A stretch of DNA of 64,000 nt from the NCBI GenBank assembly GCA_030386875.1, contig JASJYW010000026.1, forward strand, positions 15,270,246 through 15,334,245, read 5' to 3'. Of the stretch, positions 53,660-64,000 are shown one piece after another (the stretch's first letter is position 1; the number at the start of each line of letters is the position of its first letter). Made by a program: the position numbers and the translations under genes. The DNA comes from Morinoia aosen (taxonomy: Eukaryota; Arthropoda; Malacostraca; Amphipoda; Talitridae). The notes under the pieces were generated by a model, which searched no databases, was not told the DNA's origin, and saw nothing but the letters and a program-made list of their open reading frames with translations.

Positions 53660-56600
53660 GAAAGTGCATATTTACCCGTTTCTACGGTCGACAGAGCTAA
53701 AATGCGTGTTTTGGGCCATTCCTAGGCCGAATGCGGTGTAAATCACATCGTTTGCTGTTTGCCGTGGCGACATAGGCGGAAAGTGCATATTTAGCCTATT
53801 CCACGGTCTCCAGAGCTAAAATGCGTGTTTTGGGCCATTCCTAGGCCGAATGCGGTGAAAATCACGTCGTTTGCTGTTTCCCGTGGCGACATAGGCGGAA
53901 AGTGCATATTTAGCCGATTCTACGGTCGACAGAGCTAAAATACGTGTTTTGGGCCATTCCTAGGCCGAATGCGGTGAAAATCACGTCGTTTGCTGTTTCC
54001 CGTGGCGACATAGTCGGAAAGTGCATATTTAGCCGATTCCACGGTCGACAGAGTTAAAATGCGTGTTTTGGGCCATTCTTAGGCCGAATGCGGTGAAAAT
54101 CCCGTCGTTTGCTGTTTCTCGTGGCGACATAGGCGGAAAGTGCATATTTAGGCCGATTCCACGGTCGACAGAGCTAAAATGCATGTTTTCGGCCATTCCT
54201 AGGCCGAATGCGGTGAAAGTCACGTCGTTTGCTGTTTCCCGTGGCGACATAGGCGGAAAGTGCATATTTAGCCGATTCCACGGTCGACAGAGCTAAAATG
54301 CGTGTTTTGGGCCATTCCTTGGCCGAATGCGGTGAAAATCACGTCGTTTGCGGTTTCTCGTGGCGACATAGGCGGAAAGTGCATATTTAGCCGATTCCAC
54401 GGTCGACAGAGCTAAAATGCATGTTTTGGGCCATTCCTAGGACGAATGCGGTGAAAATCACGTCGTTTGCTGTTTCCCGTGGCGACATAGGCGGAAAGTG
54501 CATACTTAGCCGATTCCACGGTCGACAGAGCTAAAATGCGTGTTTTGGGCCATTCCTAGGCCGAATGCGGTGAAAATCACGTCGTTTGCTGTTTTCCGTG
54601 GCGACATAGGCGGAAAGTGCATATTTAGCCGATTCCACGGTCGACAGAGCTAAAATGCGTGTTTTGGGCCATTCCTAGTCTGAATGCGGTGAAAAATAGT
54701 CGTTTGCTGTTTCCCGTGGCGACATAGGTGGAAAGTGCATATTTAGCCGATTCCACGGTTGACAGAGCTAAAATGCGTGTTTTGGGCCATTCCTAGGCCG
54801 AATGCGGTGAAAATCACGTCGTTTGCTGTTTCCCGTGGCGACATAGGCGGAAAGTGCATATTTAGCCGATTCCACGGTCGACAGGGCTAAAATGCGTGTT
54901 TTGGGCCATTCCTTGGCCGAATGCGGTGAAAATCACGTCGTTTGCGGTTTCCCGTGGCGACATAGGCGAAAAGTGCAAATTTAGCCGATTCCACGGTCGA
55001 CAGAGCTAAAATGCGTGTTTTTGGGCCATTCCTAGGCCGAATGCGGTGAAAATCACGTCGTTTGCTGTTTCCCGTGGCGACATAGGCGGAAAGTGCATAT
55101 TTAGCCGATTCCCACGGTCGACAGAGCTAAAATGCGTGTTTTGGGCCATTCCTTGGCCGAATGCGGTGAAAATCACGTCGTTTGCGGTTTCCCGTGGCGA
55201 CATAGGCGAAAAGTGCATATTTAGCCGATTCCACGGTCGACAGAGCTAAAATGCGTGTTTTGGGCCATTCCTAGGCCGAATGCGGTGAAAATCACGTCGT
55301 TTGCTGTTTCCCGTGGCGACATAGGCGGAAAGTGCATATTTAGCCGATTCCACGGTCGACAGAGCTAAAATGCGTGTTTTGGGCCATTCCTAGGCCGAAT
55401 GCGGTGAAAATCACGTTGTTTGCTGTTTCCCGTGGCGACATAGGCGGAAAGTGCATATTTAGCCGATTCCACGGTCGACAGAGCAAAAATGCGTGTTTTG
55501 GGCCATTCCTAGGCCGAATGCGGTGAAAATCACGTCGTTTGCTGTTTCCCGTGGCGAGATAGGCGGAAAGTGCATATTTAGACGATTCCACGGTCGACAG
55601 AGCTAAAATGCGTGTTTTGGGCCATTCCTAGGCCGAATGCGGTGAAAATCACGTCGTTTGCTGTTTCCCGTGGCGACATAGGTGGAAAGTGCATATTTAG
55701 CCGATTCCACGGTTGACAGAGCTAAAATGCGTGTTTTGGGCCATTCCTAGGCCGAATGCGGTGAAAATCACGTCGTTTGCTGTTTCCCGTGGCGACAAAG
55801 GCGGAAAGTGCATATTTAGCCGTTTCCACGGTCGACAGAACTAAAATGCGTGTTTTGTGCCATTCCTAGGCCGAATGCGGTGAAAATCACGTCGTTTGCT
55901 GTTTCCCCTGGCGACATAGGCGGAAAGTGCATATTTACAAGTTTCTACGGTCGACAGAGCTAAAATGCGTGTTTTGGGCCATTCCTAGGCCGAATGCGGT
56001 GTAAATCACATCGTTTGCTGTTTGCCGTGGCGACATAGGCGGAAAGTGCATATTTAGCCTATTCCACGGTCTCCAGAGCTAAAATGCGTGTTTTGGGCCA
56101 TTCCTAGGCCGAATGCGGTGAAAATCACGTCGTTTGCTGTTTCCCGTGGCGACATAGGCGGAAAGTGCATATTTAGCCGATTCTACGGTCGACAGAGCTA
56201 AAATACGTGTTTTGGGCCATTCCTAGGCCGAATGCGGTGAAAATCACGTCGTTTGCTGTTTCCCGTGGCGACATAGGCGGAAAGTGCATATTTAGCCGAT
56301 TCCACGGTCGACAGAGTTAAAATGCGTGTTTTGGGCCATTCTTAGGCCGAATGCGGTGAAAATCCCGTCGTTTGCTGTTTCCCGTGGCGACATAGGCGGA
56401 AAGTGCATATTTAGCCGATTCCACGGTCGACAGAGCTAAAATGCATGTTTTCGGCCATTCCTAGGCCGAATGCGGTGAAAGTCACGTCGTTTGCTGTTTC
56501 CCGTGGCGACATAGGCGGAAAGTGCATATTTAGCCGATTCCACGGTCGACAGAGCTAAAATGCGTGTTTTGGGCCATTCCTTGGCCGAATGCGGTGAAAA

Positions 56601-58180
56601 TCACGTCGTTTGCGGTTTCTCGTGGCGACATAGGCGGAAAGTGCATATTTAGCCGATTCCACGGTCGACAGAGCTAAAATGCATGTTTTGGGCCATTCCT
56701 AGGACGAATGCGGTGAAAATCACGTCGTTTGCTGTTTCCCGTGGCGACATAGGCGGAAAGTGCATACTTAGCCGATTCCACGGTCGACAGAGCTAAAATG
56801 CGTGTTTTGGGCCATTCCTAGGCCGAATGCGGTGAAAATCACGTCGTTTGCTGTTTCCCGTGGCGACATAGGCGGAAAGTGCATATTTAGCCGATTCCAC
56901 GGTCGACAGAGCTAAAATGCGTGTTTTGGGCCATTCCTAGTCTGAATGCGGTGAAAAATAGTCGTTTGCTGTTTCCCGTGGCGACATAGGTGGAAAGTGC
57001 ATATTTAGCCGATTCCACGGTTGACAGAGCTAAAATGCGTGTTTTGGGCCATTCCTAGGCCGAATGCGGTGAAAATCACGTCGTTTGCTGTTTCCCGTGG
57101 CGACATAGGCGGAAAGTGCATATTTAGCCGATTCCACGGTCGACAGGGCTAAAATGCGTGTTTTGGGCCATTCCTTGGCCGAATGCGGTGAAAATCACGT
57201 CGTTTGCGGTTTCCCGTGGCGACATAGGCGAAAAGTGCAAATTTAGCCGATTCCACGGTCGACAGAGCTAAAATGCGTGTTTTGGGCCATTCCTAGGCCG
57301 AATGCGGTGAAAATCACGTCGTTTGCTGTTTCCCGTTGCGACATAGGCGGAAAGTGCATATTTAGCCGATTCCACGGTCGACAGAGCTAAAATGCGTGTT
57401 TTGGGCCATTCCTTGGCCGAATGCGGTGAAAATCACGTCGTTTGCGGTTTCCCGTGGCGACATAGGCGAAAAGTGCATATTTAGCCGATTCCACGGTCGA
57501 CAGAGCTAAAATGCGTGTTTTGGGCCATTCCTAGGCCGAATGCGGTGAAAATCACGTCGTTTGCTGTTTCCCGTGGCGACATAGGCGGAAAGTGCATATT
57601 TAGCCGATTCCACGGTCGACAGAGCTAAAATGCGTGTTTTGGGCCATTCCTAGGCCGAATGCGGTGAAAATCACGTTGTTTGCTGTTTCCCGTGGCGACA
57701 TAGGCGGAAAGTGCATATTTAGCCGATTCCACGGTCGACAGAGCAAAAATGCGTGTTTTGGGCCATTCCTAGGCCGAATGCGGTGAAAATCACGTCGTTT
57801 GCTGTTTCCCGTGGCGAGATGGGCGGAAAGTGCATATTTAGACGATTCCACGGTCGACAGAGCTAAAATGCGTGTTTTGGGCCATTCCTAGGCCGAATGC
57901 GGTGAAAATCACGTCGTTTGCTGTTTCCCGTGGCGACATAGGTGGAAAGTGCATATTTAGCCGATTCCACGGTTGACAGAGCTAAAATGCGTGTTTTGGG
58001 CCATTCCTAGGCCGAATGCGGTGAAAATCACGTCGTTTGCTGTTTCCCGTGGCGACATAGGCGGAAAGTGCATATTTAGCCGATTCCACGGTCGACAGAG
58101 CTAAAGTGCGTGTTTTGGGCCATTCCTAGGCCGAATGCGGTGAAAATCACGTCGTTTGCTGTTTCCCGTGGCGACATAGG
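53660..58180. repeat. Higher-order repeat of ~19 satellite monomers (~2.26 kb)
   Basis: Private monomer variants recur in the same order about 2260 bp apart. The pair gtgtaaatcacatcg is at about 53735 and 55998. The tctgaatgcggtgaaaaatagtcg monomer is at about 54680 and 56940. The tgcggtttctcg monomer is at 54350 and 56610, and the gcaaaaatgcg monomer at about 55484 and 57744. Part of the same block also occurs about 3221 bp earlier (tgcggtttctcg at about 51130). This shows block amplification of multi-monomer segments. Confidence 0.8.
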
Positions 58181-60599
58181 CGGAAAGTGCATATTTAGCG
58201 GATTCCACGGTCGACAGGGCTAAAATGCGTGTTTTTGGCCATTCCTAGGCCGAATGCGGTGAAAATCCAGTCGTTTGCTGTTTCCCGTGGCGACATAGGC
58301 GGAAAGTGCATATTTTGCCGTTTCCACGGTCGACAGAGCTAAAATGCGTGTTTTTTGCCATTCCTAGGCCGAATGCGGTGAAAATCACGTCGTTTGCTGT
58401 TTCCCGTGGCGACATAGGCGGAAAGTGCATATTTAGCCGATTCCACGGTCGACAGGACTAAAATGCGTGTTTTCGGCCATTCCTAGGCCGAATGCGGTGA
58501 AAATTACGTCGTTTGCTGTTTCCCGTGGCGACAAAGGCGGAAAGTGCATATTTAGCCGTTTCCACGGTCGACAGAACTAAAATGCGTGTTTTGTGCCATT
58601 CCTAGGCCGAATGCGGTGAAAATCACGTCGTTTGCTGTTTCCCCTGGCGACATAGGCGGAAAGTGCATATTTAGCTGATTCCACGGTCGACAGGGCTAAA
58701 ATGCGTGTTTTTGGCCATTCCTAGGCCAAATGCGGTGAAAATCACGTCGTTTGCTGTTTCCTGTGGCGACATAGGCGGAAAGTGCATATTTAGCCGTTTC
58801 TACGGTCGACAGAGCTAAAATGCGTGTTTTGGGCCATTCCTAGGCCGAATGCGGTGAAAATCACATCGTTTGCTGTTTGCCGTGGCGACATAGGCGGAAA
58901 GTGCATATTTAGCCGATTCCACGGTCTACAGAGCTAAAATGCGTGTTTTGGGCCATTCCTAGGCCGAATGCGGTGAAAATCACGTCGTTTGCTGTTTCCC
59001 GTGGCGACATAGGCGGAAAGTGCATATTTAGCCGATTCCAGGGTCGACAGAGCTAAAATACGTGTTTTGGGCCATTCTTAGGCCGAATGCGGTGAAAATC
59101 ATGTCATTTGCTGTTTTCCGTGGCGACATAGGCGGAAAGTGCATATTTAGCCGATTCCACGGTCGACAGAGTTAAAATGCGTGTTTTGGGCCATTCCTAG
59201 GCCGAATGCGGTGAAAATCCCGTCGTTTGCTGTTTCCCGTGGCGACATAGGCGGAAAGTGCATATTTAGCTGATTCCACGGTCGACAGAGCCAAAAATGC
59301 ATGTTTTTGGCCATTCCTAGGCCGAATGCGGTGAAAGCCACGTCGTCTGCTGTTTCCCGTGGCGACATAGGCGGAAAGTGCATATTTAGCCGATTCCACG
59401 GTCGACAGAGGTAAAATGCGTGTTTTGAGCCATTCCTATGCCGAATGCGGTGAAAATCACGTCGTTTGCTGTTTCCCGTGGCGACATAGGCGGAAAGTGC
59501 ATATTTAGCCGATTCCACGGTCGACAGAGCTAAAATGCGTGTTTTTGGGTCATTCCTAGGCCGAACGCGGTGAAAATCACGTCGTTTGCTGTTTCCCGTG
59601 GCGACATAGGCGGAAAGTGCATATTTAGCCGATTCCACGGTCGACAGAGCTAAAATGCGTGTTCTGGGCCATTCTTAGGCCGAATGCGGTGAAAATCACG
59701 TCGTTTGCTGTTTCCCGTGGCGACGTAGGTGGAAAGTGCATATTTAGCCGATTCCACGATCGACAGAGCTAAAATGCAAGTTTTGGGCCATTCCTAGGCC
59801 GAATGCGGTGAAATTCACGTCGTTTGCTGTTTCCCATGGCGACATAGGCGGAAAGTGCATATTTAGCCGATTCCACGGTCGACAGAGCTAAAATGCGTGT
59901 TTTCGGCCATTCCTAGGCCGAATGCGGTGAAAATCACGTCGTTTGCTGTTTCCCGTGGCGACATAGGCGGAAAGTGCATATTTAGCCGATTCCACGGTCG
60001 ACAGAGCTAAAATGCGTGTTTTGGGCCAATCCTAGGCCGAATGCGGTGAAAATCACGTCGTTTGCTGTTTCCCGTGGAGACATAGGCGGAAAGTGCATAT
60101 TTAGCCGATTCCACGGTCGACAGAGCTAAAATGCGTGTTTTTTTCCATTCCTAGGCCGAATGCGGTGAAAATCACGTCGTTTGCTGTTTCCCGTGGCGAC
60201 ATAGGCGGAAAGTGCATATTTAGCCGTTTCCCACGGTCGACAGAGCTAAAATGCGTGTTTTGGGCCATTCCTAGGCCGAATGCGGTGAAAATCATGTCGT
60301 TTGCTGTTTCCCGTGGCGACATAGGCGGAAAGTGCATATTTAGCCGATTCCACGGTCGACAGAGCTAAAATGCGTGTTTTGGACCATTCCTAGGCCGAAT
60401 GCGCTGAAAATCACGTCGTTTGCTGTTTCCCGTGGCGACATAGGCGGAAAGTGCATATTTAGCCGATTCCACGGTCGACAGAGCTAAAATGCGTGTTTTG
60501 GGCCATTCCTAGGCCGAATGCGGTGAAAATCACGTCGTTTGCTGTTTCCCGTGGCGACATAGGCGGAAAGTGCATATTTAGCCGATTCCACGGTCGACA

Positions 60600-62800
60600 G
60601 GGCTGAAATGCGTGTTTTTGGCCATTCCCAGGTCGAATGCGGTGAAAATCCAGTCGTTTGCTGTTTCCCGTGGCGACATAGGCGGAAAGTGCATATTTTG
60701 CAGTTTCCACGGTCGACAGAGCTAAAATGCGTGTTTTGGGCCATTCCTAGGACGAATGCGGTGAAAATCACGTCGTTTGCTGTTTCCCGTGGCGACATAG
60801 GCGGAAAGTGCATATTTAGCCGATTCCACGGTCGACAGAGCTAAAATGCGTGTTTTGGGCCATTCCTAGGCCGAATGCGGTGATAATCACGTCGTTTGCT
60901 GTTTCCCGTGGCGACATTGGTGGAAAGTGCATATTTAGCCGGTTCCACGGTCGACAGAGCTAAAATGCGTGTTTTTGGCCATTCCTAGGCCGAATGCGGT
61001 GAAAATCACGTCGTTTGCTGTTTCCCGTGGCGACATAGGCGGAAAGTGCATATTTAGCCGATTCCACGGTCGACAGAGCTAAAATGCGTGTTTTGGGCCA
61101 TTCCTAGGCCGAATGCGGCGAAAATCACGTCGTTTGCTGTTTCCCGTGGCGACATAGGCGGAAAGTGCATATTTAGCCGATTCCACGGTCGACAGGGCTA
61201 AAATGCGTGTTTTTGGCCATTCCTAGGCCGAATGCGGTGAAAATCACGTCGTTTGCTGTTTCCCGTTACGACATAGGCGGAAAGTGCATATTTAGCCGAT
61301 TCCACGGTCGACAGGGCTGAAATGCGTGTTTTCGGCCATTCCTAGGCCGAATGCGGTGAAAATCACGTCTTTTGCTGTTCCCCGTGGCGACATAGGCGGA
61401 AAGTGCATATTTAGCCGTTTCCACGGTCGACAGAGCTAAAATGCGTGTTTTGGGCCATTCCTAGGCCGAATGCGGTGAAAATCACGTCGTTTGCTGTTTC
61501 CCCTCGCGACATAGGCGGAAAGTGCATATTTAGCCGATTCCACGGTCGACAGGGCTAAAATGCGTGTTTTTGGCCATTCCTAGGCCGAATGCGGTGAAAA
61601 TCACGTCGTTTGCTGTTTCCCGTTACGACATAGGCGGAAAGTGCATATTTAGCCGATTCCACGGTCGAAAGAGCTAAAATGCGTGTTTTTGGCCATTCCT
61701 AGGCCGAATGCGGTGAAAATCACGTCGTTTGCTGTTTCCCGTGGCGACATAGGCGGAAAGTGCATATTTAGCCGATTCCACGGTCGACAGAGCTAAAATG
61801 CGTGTTTTGGGCCAATCCTAGGCCGAATGCGGTGAAAATCACGTCGTTTGCTGTTTCCCTTGGAGACATAGGCGGAAAGTGCATATTTAGCCGATTCCAC
61901 GGTCGACAGAGCTAAAATGCGTGTTTTTTTCCATTCCTAGGCCGAATGCGGTGAAAATCACGTCGTTTGCTGTTTCCCGTGGCGACATAGGCGGAAAGTG
62001 CATATTTAGCCGTTTCCACGGTCGACAGGGCTAAAATGCGTGTTTTTGGCCATTCCCAGGCCGAATGCGGTGAAAATCCAGTCGTTTGCTGTTTCCCGTG
62101 GCGACATAGGCGGAAAGTGCATATTTTGCAGTTTCCACGGTCGACAGAGCTAAAATGCGTGTTTTGGGCCATTCCTAGGACGAATGCGGTGAAAATCACG
62201 TCGTTTGCTGTTTCCCGTGGCGACATAGGCGGAAAGTGCATATTTAGCCGATTCCACGGTCGACAGAGCTAAAATGCGTGTTTTGGGCCATTCCTAGGCC
62301 GAATGCGGTGATAATCACGTCGTTTGCTGTTTCCCGTGGCGACATTGGTGGAAAGTGCATATTTAGCCGGTTCCACGGTCGACAGAGCTAAAATGCGTGT
62401 TTTTGGCCATTCCTAGGCCGAATGCGGTGAAAATCACGTCGTTTGCTGTTTCCCGTGGCGGCATAGGCTGAAAGTGCATATTTAGCCGATTCCACGGTCG
62501 ACAGAGCTAAAATGCGTGTTTTGGGCCATTCCTAGGCCGAATGCGGCGAAAATCACGTCGTTTGCTGTTTCCCGTGGCGACATAGGCGGAAAGTGCATAT
62601 TTAGCCGATTCCACGGTCGACAGGGCTAAAATGCGTGTTTTTGGCCATTCCTAGGCCGAATGCGGTGAAAATCACGTCGTTTGCTGTTTCCCGTTACGAC
62701 ATAGGCGGAAAGTGCATATTTAGCCGATTCCACGGTCGACAGGGCTAAAATGCGTGTTTTCGGCCATTCCTAGGCCGAATGCGGTGAAAATCACGTCGTT
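60600..62800. repeat. Higher-order repeat of 12 satellite monomers (1428 bp)
   Basis: Marker variants recur exactly 1428 bp (12 x 119) apart: cattccca with aaaatccagtcg at about 60623/62051, tgataatcacg at 60881/62309, gcgacattggtgg at 60910/62338, gcggcgaaaatc at 61117/62545 and cccgttacgac at 61263/62691. The second copy is partial. This block is younger than, or independent of, the 19-mer block to its left. Confidence 0.8.
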
Positions 62801-63414
62801 TGCTGTTTCCCCTCGCGACATAGGCGGAAAGTGCATATTTAGCCGATTCCACGGTCGACAGGGCTAAAATGCGTGTTTTTGGCCATTCCTAGGCCAAATG
62901 CGGTTAAAATCACGTCGTTTGCTGTTTCCTGTGGCGACATAAGCGGAAAGTGCATATTTACCCGTTTCTACGGTCGACAGAGCTAAAATGCGTGTTTTGG
63001 GCCATTCCTAGGCCGAATGCGGTGAAAATCACATCGTTTGCTGTTTGCCGTGGCGACATAGGCGGAAAGTGCATATTTAGCCTATTCCACGGTCTCCAGA
63101 GCTAAAAATGCGTGTTTTGGGCCATTCCTAGGCCGAATGCGGTGAAAATCACGTCGTTTGCTGTTTCCCGTGGCAACATAGGCGGAAAGTGCATATTTAG
63201 CCGATTCTACGGTCGACAGAGCTAAAATACGTGTTTTGGGCCATTCCTAGGCCGAATGCGGTGAAAATCACGTCGTTTGCTGTTTCCCGTGGCGACATAG
63301 GCGGAAAGTGCATATTTAGCCGATTCCACGGTCGACAGAGTTAAAATGCGTGTTTTGGGCCATTCCTAGGCCGAATGCGGTGAAAATCCCGTCGTTTGCT
63401 GTTTCCCGTGGCTA

Positions 63415-63581
63415 TGCAGGCAGACAGAGGTTAGAGATAACAATGGAGAAGGGCAGCGTTTACTGGTAGGATGCTGTACAGGTGGGGACGCGAACCAAAT
63501 GCGCGGGCCCTAAAGAGCTCACCGCTTATAAGACCTCTGAGGTGCACGGGGGAAGAGGGCATGGATGGCGCTTGGCGCACA
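63415..63581 (-). repeat. LTR-like repeat, copy A (3' LTR position)
   Basis: Differs from copy B (49308-49474) at one position only. It includes the TATA-like CTTATAAG at 63525-63532. On the minus strand it is preceded by a purine tract (63584-63595), as a 3' LTR should be, and followed directly by satellite. The TG...CA ends are perfect in this copy. Near-identity of the two copies indicates a recent origin. A minus-strand frame through it (63431-63613) has no recognisable product. Confidence 0.6.
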
Positions 63582-63583
63582 TA

Positions 63584-63595
63584 CCTCCCCCCTTT
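63584..63595 (-). promoter_or_regulatory. Polypurine tract next to the LTR-like repeat
   Basis: On the minus strand AAAGGGGGGAGG lies two bases before the TG start of LTR copy A. In LTR retrotransposons such a tract primes plus-strand DNA synthesis and sits immediately upstream of the 3' LTR. Together with the primer-binding-site-like sequence at 49291-49303 it fixes the direction of the element(s) as right to left. Confidence 0.55.
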
Positions 63596-64000
63596 ACCCG
63601 GATAGGTATTCAATTATAAACAAAAAAAAAAATAATATTCGGGCGGATATAAACAAAAATTTTAACCTCAAACACTGAATCCGCCTCAAATGCATGTAAA
63701 AACTCGAATATAATATCATTAATCCAAACAATTAAATTTGATCAAACTCAGAGATACCTCGCAAAAGAATTATTTTTAACACTGCAACACAAGCAAGAAG
63801 TACAAGGGCGCTGAAGCGATAAAACAAAAATGCCCTTTTCTTCAAAACGTAAAATTAAAGTACTCGGTACAACACCATTACACAGTACATGGTTCGTACT
63901 AGACTATAACTTTAAAAGAAACCTGATTTTAAAAACGATTGTTTTAATAAATGAAAAAATTAATCAATAATTTTACAGCGCATTTAGAAAACATCGAGTT
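63596..64000. other. AT-rich 3' internal region of an LTR element (no gene seen)
   Basis: About 400 bp of AT-rich DNA with poly-A runs and no convincing coding frame. By its place upstream (minus strand) of the purine tract it should be the 3' non-coding internal region of the LTR element, whose coding part would lie beyond the window. Near 63668-63682 it contains a 14-bp word also found in the filler at the PLE inversion junction. Confidence 0.45.

Larger units (their letters stand above)
49475..63412. repeat. 119-bp satellite DNA array (~117 monomers)
   Basis: A 119-bp monomer repeats without interruption (for example ctaaaatg at 49645, 49764 and 49883). Most monomers contain GTCGAC, CCTAGG in ggccattcctaggcc, and the dyad GTGA-AAA-TCAC. 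Divergence is a few percent with occasional 1-bp indels, plus a few odd monomers such as cctcgcgaatgtcattgg near 53520. The sequence is much richer in G, C and CpG than the PLE units. Open frames on both strands are by-products, since 119 is not a multiple of 3. The array is bounded on both sides by the LTR-like repeat. Centromeric or heterochromatic location is possible but not shown. Confidence 0.95.

Noticed and set aside
49475-63412. Many open frames of 60-163 codons on both strands of the satellite
   Set aside because: They are periodic readings of a 119-bp non-coding monomer; each frame changes every monomer and stops recur at the ctaaat site. No selection for coding is visible.
49475-63412. 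CRISPR-like repeat array
   Set aside because: Repeats are contiguous 119-bp monomers with no variable spacers and there are no cas genes; the context is eukaryotic.
49475-63412. Calling the satellite a centromere
   Set aside because: Higher-order structure is suggestive, but no centromere-specific box or chromatin data are available.

Overview
This is repeat-dense eukaryotic, most likely animal, nuclear DNA. I cannot name the species. The evidence is multi-copy Penelope-like retroelements (PLEs), the ends of an LTR retrotransposon, and a long 119-bp satellite. There are no bacterial operons, no Shine-Dalgarno-led genes, and no tRNA or rRNA genes that I can see. No single-copy host gene is visible.

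Layout. (1) 1-39060: a head-to-tail array of PLE units on the minus strand with a period of about 2702 bp, made of one unit cut by the window edge plus 14 full-length units. Each unit is a 2511-bp ORF (836 aa: hydrophobic N-terminus, coiled coil, PLE reverse transcriptase, CxxC plus GIY-YIG endonuclease) and a spacer of about 191 bp. (2) 39061-39230: a scrambled head-to-head junction made of two PLE scraps and 74 bp of foreign filler. (3) 39231-47765: the same PLE, now head-to-tail on the plus strand (a 5'-deleted copy, three full-length copies and a truncated 3' tail). Of the 17 full-length units, 12 have an uninterrupted ORF. One has a nonsense change and four have single-base indels, mostly in homopolymers. 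(4) 47766-49307: non-PLE DNA that reads, on the minus strand, as the start of an LTR retrotransposon (a primer-binding-site-like sequence directly follows an LTR). (5) 49308-49474: a 167-bp LTR-like repeat. (6) 49475-63412: about 117 tandem copies of a 119-bp satellite with nested higher-order repeats. (7) 63415-63581: a second copy of the LTR-like repeat, differing at one position, and next to a polypurine tract. (8) 63582-64000: the 3' internal part of the same kind of LTR element.

How it fits together. The PLE ORF supplies both activities needed for PLE retrotransposition, reverse transcription and target nicking. The spacer, which in a tandem array acts as both 3' tail and 5' leader, holds a TATA-like stretch, a candidate 88-nt intron and a hammerhead-ribozyme-like fold just upstream of the ATG. 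These fit known PLE biology, but the hammerhead core is degenerate here. The most unusual points are the length and homogeneity of the PLE array (a retroelement behaving like a satellite), its inversion, and a satellite bounded exactly by two LTRs whose internal regions point outward, with flanks resembling one target-site duplication. Assembly artefacts in such repeats cannot be excluded from sequence alone.
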